Shown: positions 27,681 through 36,791 of the stretch, piece after piece
Position numbering within the stretch: position 1 is the stretch's first letter
How the letters are laid out: each line of letters opens with the position of its first letter
Assembly (NCBI RefSeq): GCF_022012335.1
Contig: NZ_JAKLTO010000001.1
Span: 496,001 to 560,000, forward strand
DNA length: 64,000 bases
Direction of reading: 5' to 3'
Origin: Flavobacterium sp. SM15
GTDB lineage: Bacteria > Bacteroidota > Bacteroidia > Flavobacteriales > Flavobacteriaceae
Notes under the pieces: generated by a model
The model's database searches: none
The model's input: only the letters and a program-made list of their open reading frames with translations
Told to the model about the DNA's origin: nothing
Translations under genes and position numbers: made by a program

Positions 27681-27709
27681 AGATTGGAACGCAAAACGCC
27701 TTCCAATCT
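27681..27709 (-). terminator. Hairpin between rfbB and rfbA (possible attenuator)
   Basis: AGATTGGAA at 27681-27689 pairs perfectly with TTCCAATCT at 27701-27709, with a weak T-rich tract after it on the minus strand. It could reduce read-through or stabilise the upstream mRNA, setting rfbB and rfbACD at different levels. Confidence 0.45.
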
Positions 27710-27718
27710 CTGAATCGT

Positions 27719-28732
27719 TTATTTATTGAATTTTTCTAAATACCACTCAATGGTTTTCTCAATTCCGGTTTCGAAATTCTCATCGGCCTTCCAACCCAAT
27801 TCGTTTTCAATTTTGGTTGCATCGATGGCATAACGCAAATCATGACCCGGACGATCGGTAACAAAGGTAATCTGATCCTTATAGCTTCCATTGGCCTTAG
27901 GCTGTTTTTCATCCAAAAGCGAACACACTTTGTCAACTATATACAGATTATTGCGCTCATTTCTTCCTCCAATATTATACGTCTCTCCGGAGGCTCCTTT
28001 TTGAAAAGCCAATTCGATTCCTTTGCAATGATCCAGCACGTACAACCAGTCGCGAACGTTTTTTCCGTCGCCGTAAATTGGAATGTTTTCTCCCGATAAC
28101 GCTTTACGGATAATGGTTGGAATTAATTTCTCGTTATGTTGTTTTGGCCCGTAATTGTTGGAACAGTTCGTGGTAACCACGTCCATTCCATAAGTGTGGA
28201 AATAACTACGAACAATCATATCCGAACCTGCTTTGGATGCCGAATATGGACTATTAGGTGCATACGGTGTGGTTTCCTCAAAAAGACCGGTTTCTCCCAA
28301 AGTTCCGTAAACCTCATCAGTAGACACATGGTGGAAACGGCAATTTTCGTACCCGGTTTTGTATTGGTTCGGAGCAGACATCCAGTGCTTTCTGGCAGTA
28401 TCCAACAAGTTGAACGTTCCTAAAACATTAGTTCTGATAAAAGCTTCCGGCCCTGAAATGGAATTGTCTACATGGCTTTCCGCAGCAAAATGGATTACAT
28501 CGTGAAAATCGTGCTCTGTGAAAAGTTGTTCAATAAATGTACGGTCACAAATATCACCTTGTACAAAAGTATAACGCGGATGATTTTCTACTTCTTTTAC
28601 ATTCTCCAGATTTCCTGCATAGGTTAACAAATCCAGATTCACTAAATGATATTCTGGGTTGTTTTCCACAAAATACGGAACGAAATTCGCCCCGATAAAA
28701 CCGGCTCCTCCGGTAACTAATATCTTTTTCAT
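27719..28732 (-). CDS. rfbB: dTDP-glucose 4,6-dehydratase
   Basis: The 337-residue SDR enzyme removes water from dTDP-glucose with bound NAD. The N-terminal motif is TGGAGFIGANFV. HVSTDEVYGTLG is in the middle, the catalytic YSASKAGSD follows, and the C-terminal ELGWKADENFETGI is typical. Length is normal. Its start overlaps the Wzz-like gene's stop by 1 bp. It is the first rfb gene after the chain-length gene. Confidence 0.95.
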   Translation of the reverse strand: MKKILVTGGAGFIGANFVPYFVENNPEYHLVNLDLLTYAGNLENVKEVENHPRYTFVQGDICDRTFIEQLFTEHDFHDVIHFAAESHVDNSISGPEAFIRTNVLGTFNLLDTARKHWMSAPNQYKTGYENCRFHHVSTDEVYGTLGETGLFEETTPYAPNSPYSASKAGSDMIVRSYFHTYGMDVVTTNCSNNYGPKQHNEKLIPTIIRKALSGENIPIYGDGKNVRDWLYVLDHCKGIELAFQKGASGETYNIGGRNERNNLYIVDKVCSLLDEKQPKANGSYKDQITFVTDRPGHDLRYAIDATKIENELGWKADENFETGIEKTIEWYLEKFNK

Positions 28733-29715
28733 TATGCTAAATTTCTTTTTGCTAACTGACGACGGTAAAACCCGCGTAAGATTCCAAAACCTACAAATAA
28801 ACCAACAAACAATACCGGTAAAATCAATTTCATTTTACCATTAATGCTTTTATGGTTTTCAATGTTTAAAACATGGCTGTTTTCTTTTACAATCTCATCC
28901 AAATTTACCAAATCCATACGTTGATTTCCCTGCTGCTTAACGAGTTCATCTTTGGTTTTAATGATGTCATTAAGCTGGGTGTTTTCATTATAATAGATTA
29001 GTTTATCATTTTTAGAATTGCTCGAAGTATTTTTAGAAAATTCATTCAAAATACCGTTGATTTGACTAATAATACTGTCGTTTTCTTTTATTTTTTGTTG
29101 AATATTGTCTACATACACTTTCTGCACCCTTTGAAAATAATCACTCTGGTTTAAGAAATTGAGAATAGGCTGCAAAGTCCCTGCTTCTGTAGCTTTTTTT
29201 CCTGTAGAAAAGGAAATTAAATGTGCCGAGTAATTTTTACTGGTAGTTTTTTCTTCAATGATTTTCTTGATATCTCCAGCCTCAGCCATTAACTTCAATA
29301 ACTCAAAATTACGCTCATTATTATTTACAAAAGGATACACGTCTATAATAGGCTCAATCTTAAAACCGTATATCTCTTTAGGATTTTTAACACCGATTTG
29401 CTTTAAAAATAAGGTATCTCCTTCTTTTATTTTAGCGTTAAGTAATTCTACTTTTGAATACAAATAATCTGCACTTCCAAAATTTGGGGAAACAATAATT
29501 TGATGGTCATAAACTTTCTTAGTCTTATCTAAGTAAAGCCCCAACCCTACTCCTAAAACAAATAATCCTCCGATTATGAATTTGTTTTTAATCACGAAAA
29601 GCAAGCCGTCAAACAGCCAATCAATAAACGATTGAACGATGCTCCCTATTTTTTTTGAAAGTTGACCTAAATCGATTTCCTGGTCATTCGGATTAATTTG
29701 AGGACTGGTGCTCAT
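28732..29715 (-). CDS. Wzz-like polysaccharide chain-length determinant (co-polymerase)
   Basis: The 327-residue protein has one N-terminal membrane helix (about residues 46-64, KFIIGGLFVLGVGLGLYL) and one C-terminal helix near residue 300 (LILPVLFVGLFVGFGI). Between them lies a large periplasmic part with a long Lys/Glu/Asn-rich coiled-coil segment. This is the topology of Wzz/PCP co-polymerases, which set polymer length with Wzy. It lacks the tyrosine kinase domain of some PCP proteins. It starts 14 bp after DUF6909 and overlaps rfbB by 1 bp. Confidence 0.75.
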   Translation of the reverse strand: MSTSPQINPNDQEIDLGQLSKKIGSIVQSFIDWLFDGLLFVIKNKFIIGGLFVLGVGLGLYLDKTKKVYDHQIIVSPNFGSADYLYSKVELLNAKIKEGDTLFLKQIGVKNPKEIYGFKIEPIIDVYPFVNNNERNFELLKLMAEAGDIKKIIEEKTTSKNYSAHLISFSTGKKATEAGTLQPILNFLNQSDYFQRVQKVYVDNIQQKIKENDSIISQINGILNEFSKNTSSNSKNDKLIYYNENTQLNDIIKTKDELVKQQGNQRMDLVNLDEIVKENSHVLNIENHKSINGKMKLILPVLFVGLFVGFGILRGFYRRQLAKRNLA

Positions 29716-29729
29716 AAAAAAGTTGTGTA

Positions 29730-31418
29730 TTATTTTACGTTAAAAATTTGTTCTAATATCTTAATAGTAATCAGGTAAGTAGGTTTTACTCCTGTGGTTC
29801 CCAATCCACCTGAAGCCAAAGTGCTTCCGGTTTCTAATGGATTATCCGAAGCATAGTAAGCATAGCGTACTTTTACATTCGGATTGATGCTCTTACGGAT
29901 TTTAGATGCCGACTGAATCGCTTTCTGATAGTATGCTCCTTCCATTTCCAGACCAATTGCTCCCCAAGTCGATTCGTGGAAGAACTTAAGTAAGTCTTTA
30001 TTTTGAAGCGAAGTTCCCAATACCGAAACCATAGGCCCGGCAAAAACAGGAATATCATTGCCTTCAAACATTTCTTTGGTCAATTCGTTTTCAAACGGAT
30101 AGTTGTCTGCGGTTCCTTCGTTGATGTGCGCATTCGGGATCATGATGTCTCCTTTTCCGCCTTCCAGAATTCCCGCTTTACCCATGATGGAAACCGATTC
30201 CACATTCAGGAACACTTTTCCTTTACCGGTTTTGTATGGTTTTAGTAATTCGTCGATGGTTTCAAAAGCCTGTTCCCCGAAAGCATAATCCATCACGATA
30301 AGTACCGGTTTGTCTTTTCCTAGGTTTGCTTTAGGAAAGGCCGATTTTTTTACATCAATTTTAGCCGTATCAAAAATTTGCACGTCGATATTTGTTCCTG
30401 AAGTGTCCGGTAAAGAAACCATTCCGTGTTGTAACGCGAATTCTTCCACTTTCTTGCGCAAAGGATCGCTTCCGGATTTACTCAAATCTTCAAAAATCTG
30501 GAATTCATCGTTTGCTTTGTATTTTTTGCCGTGAACCGGTTCTGCAAAAATCGAATTCATCACACTGTGCATGTTCGCACTGATGATGTGGATCGGTCGT
30601 GCCAGCAAATCGTTTTTTTCTAAAACTTCCTTGATGCTGTTGGCCCAGATCTCCCCATAAATATGGTGCCCTAAGCGTTCTCTTAAAATCGGGCTGAAAG
30701 TAATGGTGCGTTTGTTGTTGTCTACCACTTCTTCGATGGCCAGTTTCCCTAACCAGTAAATTACGTGAAGGAAACGATCGGGTTTTTCTTTGGTTCCGAA
30801 GCCGTCGTAAATGTCCATGACTTCCGCAAAGGTTCTTCCTAAGATGTTCGAAGCGTGGGAAATCGCCTGCTCGCGGTCTACTAAGGTTAATTTTTTATTC
30901 TGAAGCACCACCTGTTCCAGTTTTTCCCAATCGCGGGTTAAACGGCCGTCTTCATCGATTAACACGCGGTCTTTGATTTTGTGCGATTCGATAAAGATAA
31001 AAGTCAGGTGGGTTAAAATGTCGTAAATATCGGAACGCCCGCGGGTGATTTCCACGTTCATCTGCTCGTCGTCAATACGGTAGCAGTTTCTTCTTCTTTT
31101 GGGCGGTACAATCGGTTTGAAATGCGAACGGGAATACCCTTCATCTGAAGTTAGGTTGATGTAACGGCATTCTTCAATTCCAACCGGTAGACGCTCAATT
31201 ACATAAAGCAATCCGTTAAGCTCCACTTTTTCTTCGGCTATGGAACCGTAAATTTCAGGGCGAAGCGACAATAAAGCCTCACGTAAGGTTTCTCCGGAAA
31301 CACCCATCGGCTTGTAAAAACCTCTGTTGAATAAGTGTCTCATGGTAATGTACAGTCGCTCGATAGCTGCCGAGGACTCTTGCGCTCTGGAGCGCGAAAT
31401 GTTCTTTAATTCTTTCAT
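29730..31418 (-). CDS. DUF6909 family protein, C-terminal nucleoside-phosphorylase-like motifs
   Basis: The 562-residue soluble protein is recognised as DUF6909, a Bacteroidota family of unknown function. Its C-terminal third shows motifs like those of the PNP/UDP phosphorylase fold: VDVQIF-type strands, a Gly-rich stretch (ILEGGKGDIMIPNAH), GLEMEGAYYQKA with Glu491 and Glu493, and AYYASDNPLETG with Asp525. In nucleosidases and phosphorylases, MEMEG and SD bind ribose and base. The layout of an N-terminal domain plus a phosphorylase-like domain recalls AMP nucleosidase, but this is inference. It has its own promoter and is followed at 14 bp by the Wzz-like gene. Confidence 0.7.
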   Translation of the reverse strand: MKELKNISRSRAQESSAAIERLYITMRHLFNRGFYKPMGVSGETLREALLSLRPEIYGSIAEEKVELNGLLYVIERLPVGIEECRYINLTSDEGYSRSHFKPIVPPKRRRNCYRIDDEQMNVEITRGRSDIYDILTHLTFIFIESHKIKDRVLIDEDGRLTRDWEKLEQVVLQNKKLTLVDREQAISHASNILGRTFAEVMDIYDGFGTKEKPDRFLHVIYWLGKLAIEEVVDNNKRTITFSPILRERLGHHIYGEIWANSIKEVLEKNDLLARPIHIISANMHSVMNSIFAEPVHGKKYKANDEFQIFEDLSKSGSDPLRKKVEEFALQHGMVSLPDTSGTNIDVQIFDTAKIDVKKSAFPKANLGKDKPVLIVMDYAFGEQAFETIDELLKPYKTGKGKVFLNVESVSIMGKAGILEGGKGDIMIPNAHINEGTADNYPFENELTKEMFEGNDIPVFAGPMVSVLGTSLQNKDLLKFFHESTWGAIGLEMEGAYYQKAIQSASKIRKSINPNVKVRYAYYASDNPLETGSTLASGGLGTTGVKPTYLITIKILEQIFNVK

Positions 31419-31441
31419 TAAATTTTCTATTTTCTAACCAG

Positions 31442-31449
31442 CAAATATA
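31442..31449 (-). promoter_or_regulatory. Candidate -7 element of DUF6909
   Basis: On the minus strand this reads TATATTTG (TAnnTTTG), 23 bp before the start at 31418. Read-through would also feed the Wzz-rfb genes 14 bp beyond the DUF6909 stop. Confidence 0.5.
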
Positions 31450-31461
31450 GTCTTTTTATTT

Positions 31462-32307
31462 TTAGTTAGTCAATGTAAGATTTATTGCCGGTTCATAGAC
31501 CCTTTTGGGATCTTCCGAGGCGTTTTCACGAAGCACTTTTTTCATCCATTTTCCACCCGAATACACAAAGACGAAATCTTTAGTAACATAATTGTAAAGC
31601 ACTAAAGGATAGAATCTTATGTCGGTTCGGTTTTTTTCGATCATGAGTTTTTCAAAACCTACATAAATTCCGTTTTCGGGCATCTTCAATCCCAATTCGG
31701 AAATATTGAAACTGGACTTCCCTACTCCTTTTTTAACTGTTACGATGTAATCATCCTGAAGCAGTTCTTCACCGGGAAACCCATTCGCGCCCACACTGTA
31801 GAAATGAAGTTTGATGGAAGCATTGTCAATTCGGCAATCGGTATAGATGGCCACTCTTTTGATGAATTTGGTTTTCTTGTATTCCGATAAATAAGGAAAG
31901 TATTTTAAGTCGATGTTGGGCGCATTGTCAAAAGCCTGACAAATTCCGTTGTCGGTTTCCCCAATTTCCTTGTGTTTGGTGCCTTTCCATTTGGAAATCA
32001 CCATTTCTTTGAGCGCAACACTCTTTGGAGAAAGCAGGATTTCCATTGGTTTTACTGTTGAAGCGCCTTTTCGCCTTACTTTTTCATAGCCTAGAGTCGA
32101 AAAAATAAGCGTTTTACTGTCTCCTTTGGGATGAATGTAAAACGAACCGTCTTCTTCCGAAGTGGTTCCCTGGGTTTCGTTTTCCACCCAAATGCTCACA
32201 TAAGGAATGGGCTGCCGGGTAAGGCTGTCTTTAACAACGCCTTTAATTTGTGCTACTGCAGAACCAGTCGTGAGTAACAGCAGTATTGTGATTTTTTGAA
32301 AATTCAT
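31462..32307 (-). CDS. Secreted protein with CarboxypepD_reg-like domain
   Basis: The 281-residue protein has a signal peptide (1-19, SAVA|Q). A CarboxypepD_reg-like beta-sandwich domain follows at residues about 20-95 (IKGVVKDSLTRQPIPYVSIW, with TSEEDGSFYI). The rest of the protein (residues 110-281) has no family I recognise. It contains the stretch NISELGLKMPENGIYVGFEKL. Such domains appear at the start of TonB-dependent receptors and in small periplasmic proteins. It is the last gene of a three-gene unit with GH3 and SdpI. Confidence 0.75.
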   Translation of the reverse strand: MNFQKITILLLLTTGSAVAQIKGVVKDSLTRQPIPYVSIWVENETQGTTSEEDGSFYIHPKGDSKTLIFSTLGYEKVRRKGASTVKPMEILLSPKSVALKEMVISKWKGTKHKEIGETDNGICQAFDNAPNIDLKYFPYLSEYKKTKFIKRVAIYTDCRIDNASIKLHFYSVGANGFPGEELLQDDYIVTVKKGVGKSSFNISELGLKMPENGIYVGFEKLMIEKNRTDIRFYPLVLYNYVTKDFVFVYSGGKWMKKVLRENASEDPKRVYEPAINLTLTN

Positions 32308-32309
32308 TT

Positions 32310-33797
32310 TTATTTTCCGCTTAAAGCATCAGCAATTTTTCGATCGTTGGAAAGTCTTGGCAATTTGTTCTGTCCGCCCAGTTTTCCTATAGATTTCATA
32401 TATTCCTGAAACCCATTTTTAATTACTTTGGTAATAATGAGCGTTCTTAAAACGTGCCCGACAATTAAATCGTCGTAGTACACGTTTTGCTTGCGCATGG
32501 CTGCATCTATCTTTAAGGCGAATTCCTCTAAATCATTCGGCTCGTTTTCAAATTCGATGAACCATTCATGATACGGCAAACCATAGGCAGGATTGATTTG
32601 TGGGGCAACGGTAAATTCATTCACCCGAACTTCTGTGCCTTCCATGGCTTCTTGCAAAGCGGCTTCCACTTCCTTCCCAATCACGTGTTCCCCAAAAGCG
32701 GAAATATAATGTTTGATTCTCCCCGATACAATCACCCGATAAGGTTTCAAACTGGTAAATTGCACAGTATCACCAATATTATAAGCCCAAAGACCGGCGT
32801 TGGTGGAAAGAATCAAAACGTAATTTACTCCCAATTCCACTTCGCCAATGGTATAGCGTTTTGGATTTTCGGTGAAAAACTCTTCCGCTTTAATAAATTC
32901 GTAAAAGATACCCGAGTTCAAAAGCAAAAGCATTCCTTTCTCTTTTTGGGAATCCTGATAGGCAAAAAAACCTTCCGAAGCCGGAAAGAGTTCAATCGAA
33001 TCCACTTTTCGTCCGATGAGGTTTTCAAACTTGGCGCGGTACGGTTCGTAATTCACACCTCCGTAAATGAAAAGGTTAAAGTTTTTGAAAATATCGCCCA
33101 CCGGTTTACCGCCTTTCTCTTTGAGTTTTTCGAAATACATCTGCACCCAGGAAGGAATCCCTGAAATCACCGCCATATTCTCGTGGAAGGTTTCTTCCAC
33201 GATCGCGTCGACTTTGGTTTCCCAATCTTCGATGCAATTCGTTTCCCAAGACGGCATTCGGTTTTTCTGCAAATACTTCGGAACATAATGCGCTACAATC
33301 CCGGACAACCGCCCAAACTGGACGCCATTCTTCTCTTCGAGAATTGGACTTCCTTGTAAAAAGATCATTTTTCCGTCTACAAAATCAGCCTTTCCGGTTT
33401 CATGGATGTAACTTAAAATCGCGTTGCGTGCCGCTTCAATATGATAGGGCATCGATTCTTTGGTTAACGGAATGTATTTTGCTCCGGAAGTGGTTCCCGA
33501 GGTTTTGGCGAAATAAATCGGTTTGCCGTTCCAAAGGATGTCCCCTTCACCTTTAACCACACGGTCAATGTACGGTCGCAAGTCTTCATAATCGCGAACG
33601 GGAACCTGATTGGCATACTCTTCAAAAGACTGTATCCGGTCAAAATGATGGTCTTTACCGAATTGTGTTTCTTTGGCAGCGGCAATCAACGCTCGGAAAA
33701 CTTTTTGTTGGGTAGCCACAGGGTTTTGTGCCCACTGCTGGGTCTTATTGTGGATGCGTTTTGCAAATAGCTTCGCTAATACAGCTTTTAATGACAT
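32310..33797 (-). CDS. GH3-family acyl-adenylate/amide synthetase
   Basis: The 495-residue protein matches bacterial GH3 proteins. It has the P-loop AKTSGTTSGAKYIPLT, a middle FIYGGVNYEPY and ELFPASEGFFAYQD, and a C-terminal YDDLIVGHVL. GH3 enzymes adenylate a carboxylic acid and pass it to an amino acid or similar acceptor. The bacterial substrate is unknown. It ends 2 bp before the secreted protein and begins 3 bp after SdpI, so the three genes are one unit. Confidence 0.85.
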   Translation of the reverse strand: MSLKAVLAKLFAKRIHNKTQQWAQNPVATQQKVFRALIAAAKETQFGKDHHFDRIQSFEEYANQVPVRDYEDLRPYIDRVVKGEGDILWNGKPIYFAKTSGTTSGAKYIPLTKESMPYHIEAARNAILSYIHETGKADFVDGKMIFLQGSPILEEKNGVQFGRLSGIVAHYVPKYLQKNRMPSWETNCIEDWETKVDAIVEETFHENMAVISGIPSWVQMYFEKLKEKGGKPVGDIFKNFNLFIYGGVNYEPYRAKFENLIGRKVDSIELFPASEGFFAYQDSQKEKGMLLLLNSGIFYEFIKAEEFFTENPKRYTIGEVELGVNYVLILSTNAGLWAYNIGDTVQFTSLKPYRVIVSGRIKHYISAFGEHVIGKEVEAALQEAMEGTEVRVNEFTVAPQINPAYGLPYHEWFIEFENEPNDLEEFALKIDAAMRKQNVYYDDLIVGHVLRTLIITKVIKNGFQEYMKSIGKLGGQNKLPRLSNDRKIADALSGK

Positions 33798-33800
33798 TCG

Positions 33801-34151
33801 TTACGAATTTGGAAATTTATTTTTAAGCGAACGCTCGGTGCTCCAGAGAATATAGAAAACCGTAAGTAACGGTAAGGCTGTTCCTAAAACAAGCTGTGTT
33901 TTTTCATCAACTTTGATCAATAACCCCAAAAACGAGGCGACCACTAAAAAACAACCGCCCACCATCATTTTAATACTGGAAAACCTTTGGGCAAACTGCC
34001 AGCGTTCCTCCGATTTCATCGAACTTGAGGTTCTATACCCATACCAATTGTTGATCTTCTTGGGCGGAAAAACATACATGATTGTTGCCGCGATTGAAAA
34101 CACAACCCCGCACAACAAAGGCAATTGCAATAATTTGGTGGTCCATTCCAT
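33801..34151 (-). CDS. SdpI-family small membrane protein
   Basis: The 116-residue protein has three membrane helices and the SdpI-type motif IN-NWYGYRTSSSMKSEERW-FAQRF between the first and second helix. In Bacillus, SdpI is a signalling and immunity protein. In Bacteroidota the family's role is unknown. It heads the SdpI-GH3-secreted protein unit and has a -7 element upstream. Confidence 0.75.
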   Translation of the reverse strand: MEWTTKLLQLPLLCGVVFSIAATIMYVFPPKKINNWYGYRTSSSMKSEERWQFAQRFSSIKMMVGGCFLVVASFLGLLIKVDEKTQLVLGTALPLLTVFYILWSTERSLKNKFPNS

Positions 34152-34173
34152 AGTTTCAGGCGCTAATGCTCCA

Positions 34174-34181
34174 CAAATGTA
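34174..34181 (-). promoter_or_regulatory. Candidate -7 element of the SdpI-GH3 operon
   Basis: On the minus strand this reads TACATTTG (TAnnTTTG), 22 bp before the SdpI start. Confidence 0.5.
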
Positions 34182-34287
34182 AAAAATATCGCGGTGGTTT
34201 GTTTCAACTTCGAGTAAAGGTTTTGCGCATTTGGTTAAAGAAAACCTAAATTTCGCTTAGTTTCTTTAAAAACAAAACAATAGTTGC

Positions 34288-34316
34288 TTGTAAAATTGTT
34301 TTTATGTATAACTTTG
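34288..34316 (+). promoter_or_regulatory. Promoter of tatA (-33 TTG and -7 TAACTTTG)
   Basis: A TTG at 34288-34290 is 18 bp from TAACTTTG at 34309-34316. Both elements and the spacing fit the Flavobacterium consensus. The tatA ATG is 48 bp after the -7 element. Confidence 0.55.
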
Positions 34317-34364
34317 CCCCATACGATCGAATCAAAATATCAGAAACATAATTAATAAGAAATC

Positions 34365-34547
34365 ATGGGAAAATTAGGGGCAACCGAAGTAATTTTAATC
34401 GTTGTAGTGATTGTTTTGCTTTTTGGAGGTAAAAAAATTCCAGAATTGATGAAAGGTTTAGGAACCGGAATCAAAGAATTTAAAGACGCAGCCAAAGGTG
34501 AGGAAAACAAACCTGCAGACTCTAAAAAAGACGAAGAGAACAAATAA
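34365..34547 (+). CDS. tatA: Twin-arginine translocase subunit TatA/TatE
   Basis: The 60-residue protein has one short N-terminal membrane helix ([21 protein letters not shown]), the conserved FGGKKIPEL hinge and an amphipathic helix ([10 protein letters not shown]). A charged tail follows. TatA forms the pore that moves folded proteins with twin-arginine signals across the inner membrane. No tatB or tatC gene is adjacent; many Bacteroidota carry tatC elsewhere. It has its own promoter and terminator. Confidence 0.9.
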   Translation: MGKLGATEVILIVVVIVLLFGGKKIPELMKGLGTGIKEFKDAAKGEENKPADSKKDEENK

Positions 34548-34566
34548 TTGCTCTTTTACGATATTA

Positions 34567-34603
34567 AAAAACCCAAATTCCGATTTAAGAATTTGGGTTT
34601 TTT
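34567..34603. terminator. Bidirectional terminator between tatA and tex
   Basis: AACCCAAATTC pairs with GAATTTGGGTT with A-run and T-run flanks; it serves the + strand tatA and the - strand tex. Confidence 0.85.
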
Positions 34604-34607
34604 ATTG

Positions 34608-36731
34608 TTATAAAATCATGGTCAACTGAATGCGCTTCCTGCTTTCATCCACCTCAACCACTTTTACCTGAACGTGTTGATGGAGTTTGACTACTTCGTT
34701 CACATCGGAAACAAAGCCTTCTTTTAACTGAGAAATGTGTACCAAACCGCTTTCCTTGATGCCGATATCTACGAAACAACCAAAAGCGGTAATGTTATTC
34801 ACGATTCCGGGTAAGACCATTCCGGAACGCACATCGGCAAGGGTTTTAACATTCGGATCGAATTCGAATACTTTTGCTGCTTTTCGAGGATCCAAGCCTG
34901 GTTTTTCCAGCTCTTTCAAAATGTCTTTCAACGTTAAAATCCCAATATCGCTTGTAACATAATTTTCAGCTTTTATAGCCGTTATTTTTTCTTTATTAGC
35001 AATCAGTTCATGGGTTTTGATGCCTAAATCTTTAGCCATTTTTTCCACGATACCATACGCTTCCGGATGCACCGCCGAATTGTCCAACGGATTTTTTCCG
35101 TCTTTGATGCGGATAAACGCCGCCGCCTGTTGAAAGGCTTTCTCTCCTAAACGCGGTACTTTTTTCAATTGTTTTCGGTCTTCAAACGGGCCGTTTTCAC
35201 TGCGGTAGGTTACGATGTTTTCCGCCATTTTTTCTCCAATTCCGGAAACATAACTGAGGAGCGATTTACTCGCAGTATTAATGTTGATGCCCACCGAGTT
35301 CACGCAACGAATCACGGTAGTGTCCAATTCTTCTTTTAATTTGGCCTGATCTACATCGTGTTGGTACTGCCCTACGCCGATGGATTTCGGATCAATTTTT
35401 ACCAATTCCGCCAGCGGATCGGAAAGGCGTCTTCCAATGGAAACCGCACCTCGTACCGTCACGTCGTAATTCGGAAATTCTTCCCTGGCAATTTTCGAAG
35501 CAGAATACACTGAGGCTCCGGCTTCTGAAACCACAAATACCTGCACCGGTTTGTCAAAAGCTATCTTTTTGATGAAGAATTCCGTTTCGCGGGAAGCCGT
35601 TCCGTTTCCGATGGAAATGGCCTCGATATTGTAGGCGTTCACCATCGACTTTACTTTCTTCATCGCCATCGTGGTTTCGTTCTGCGGTGCGTGCGGAAAA
35701 ATAGTTTCGTTGTACAACAAATCGCCTTTTTCGTCTAAACATACAATCTTGCATCCGGTTCTGAATCCCGGGTCAATGGCTAGGATTCTTTTTTCCCCTA
35801 AAGGAGAAGCTAACAACAACTGACTTAAATTTGCCGCAAAAACCCCAATGGAATTCACATCGGCTTTGGCTTTGGCTTCCTGCAGGGTTTCATTAGAAAT
35901 TGCCGGTTCCAACAAGCGTTTATAACTGTCTTTAATCGCTAAACGCAATTGGTCAGCCGTTTCGTTCTTGTTTTTGATGATGTTCTCTTCGATAAAACCA
36001 AGTGCTTCTTCTTTTTCCACCTCAACGGAAAGTTTGATAAACCCTTCGTTTTCCGCGCGGAGCATCGCTAACAATCTATGGGCCGGCGCTTTGGCAACCG
36101 GTTCGCTCCAATCGAAATACTGCTCGAACTTTTTGGCACCTTCCTCCTCCTTTTTTGCTTTGACTACTTTGGTTGCAATCACAGCTTTACGCTGGAACAT
36201 ACGACGAAGATTTCTACGGATAAAGATGTTCTCGTTGATCCATTCCGCGATGATGTCTCGGGCACCTTGCAGCGCTTCGTCTTCATTAGCCACCTTGTCG
36301 TTGAGGTATTTCGAAGCCAAATATTCCACATCGTCCGAATTTTGGGCCATGATGATCTTGGCTAAAGGTTCCAATCCGTTTTCGCGGGCGGTATCGGCTT
36401 TGGTTTTCTTTTTCTTTTTATAGGGCAAATACAAATCTTCCAGCTCCTGTAAGTCGAAACTGTTTTCAATTTTAATCTTCAATTCCGGAGTTAACGCATT
36501 TTGTTCTTCTATCGATTTTAAAATGCTTTCTTTTCGTTTAACGATTTCCTGGTATTGTTTGTGGTACTTGGCAATGTTTTCGATTTGCACCTCATCCAGA
36601 TTACCGGTTTTGTCCTTACGGTAACGGGCGATGAAAGGAATCGTACAGTCTTCGGCTAATAATTGTAAGGTAGCCTCTATATTTTTGGAAGCCGTTGGGA
36701 CGAACTTCAGGATAAATTCAATGGCAGTCAT
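34608..36731 (-). CDS. tex: Tex-like transcription/RNA-binding protein
   Basis: The 707-residue protein follows the Tex layout. An N-terminal helical domain (with DLYLPYKKKKKT near residue 100) is followed by a YqgF/RuvC-like segment near residue 320 (RILAIDPGFRTGCK). A tandem helix-hairpin-helix region comes next (SYVSGIGEKMAENIV and VPRLGEKAFQQAAAF), with a C-terminal S1 domain (residues about 635-705, FGCFVDIGIKESGLVHISQL). Tex binds nucleic acids and affects transcription. Length is slightly under the usual 720-780. The gene stands alone. Confidence 0.92.
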   Translation of the reverse strand: MTAIEFILKFVPTASKNIEATLQLLAEDCTIPFIARYRKDKTGNLDEVQIENIAKYHKQYQEIVKRKESILKSIEEQNALTPELKIKIENSFDLQELEDLYLPYKKKKKTKADTARENGLEPLAKIIMAQNSDDVEYLASKYLNDKVANEDEALQGARDIIAEWINENIFIRRNLRRMFQRKAVIATKVVKAKKEEEGAKKFEQYFDWSEPVAKAPAHRLLAMLRAENEGFIKLSVEVEKEEALGFIEENIIKNKNETADQLRLAIKDSYKRLLEPAISNETLQEAKAKADVNSIGVFAANLSQLLLASPLGEKRILAIDPGFRTGCKIVCLDEKGDLLYNETIFPHAPQNETTMAMKKVKSMVNAYNIEAISIGNGTASRETEFFIKKIAFDKPVQVFVVSEAGASVYSASKIAREEFPNYDVTVRGAVSIGRRLSDPLAELVKIDPKSIGVGQYQHDVDQAKLKEELDTTVIRCVNSVGININTASKSLLSYVSGIGEKMAENIVTYRSENGPFEDRKQLKKVPRLGEKAFQQAAAFIRIKDGKNPLDNSAVHPEAYGIVEKMAKDLGIKTHELIANKEKITAIKAENYVTSDIGILTLKDILKELEKPGLDPRKAAKVFEFDPNVKTLADVRSGMVLPGIVNNITAFGCFVDIGIKESGLVHISQLKEGFVSDVNEVVKLHQHVQVKVVEVDESRKRIQLTMIL

Positions 36732-36765
36732 AAAAATTCAAATGAAAATAAGACTGCTAAAATAG

Positions 36766-36773
36766 TATCTTTG
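36766..36773 (+). promoter_or_regulatory. Candidate -7 element of the DUF1294 gene
   Basis: TATCTTTG fits TAnnTTTG, 18 bp before the ATG at 36792. Confidence 0.45.
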
Positions 36774-36791
36774 AAGTGAATTTTACCGTTT

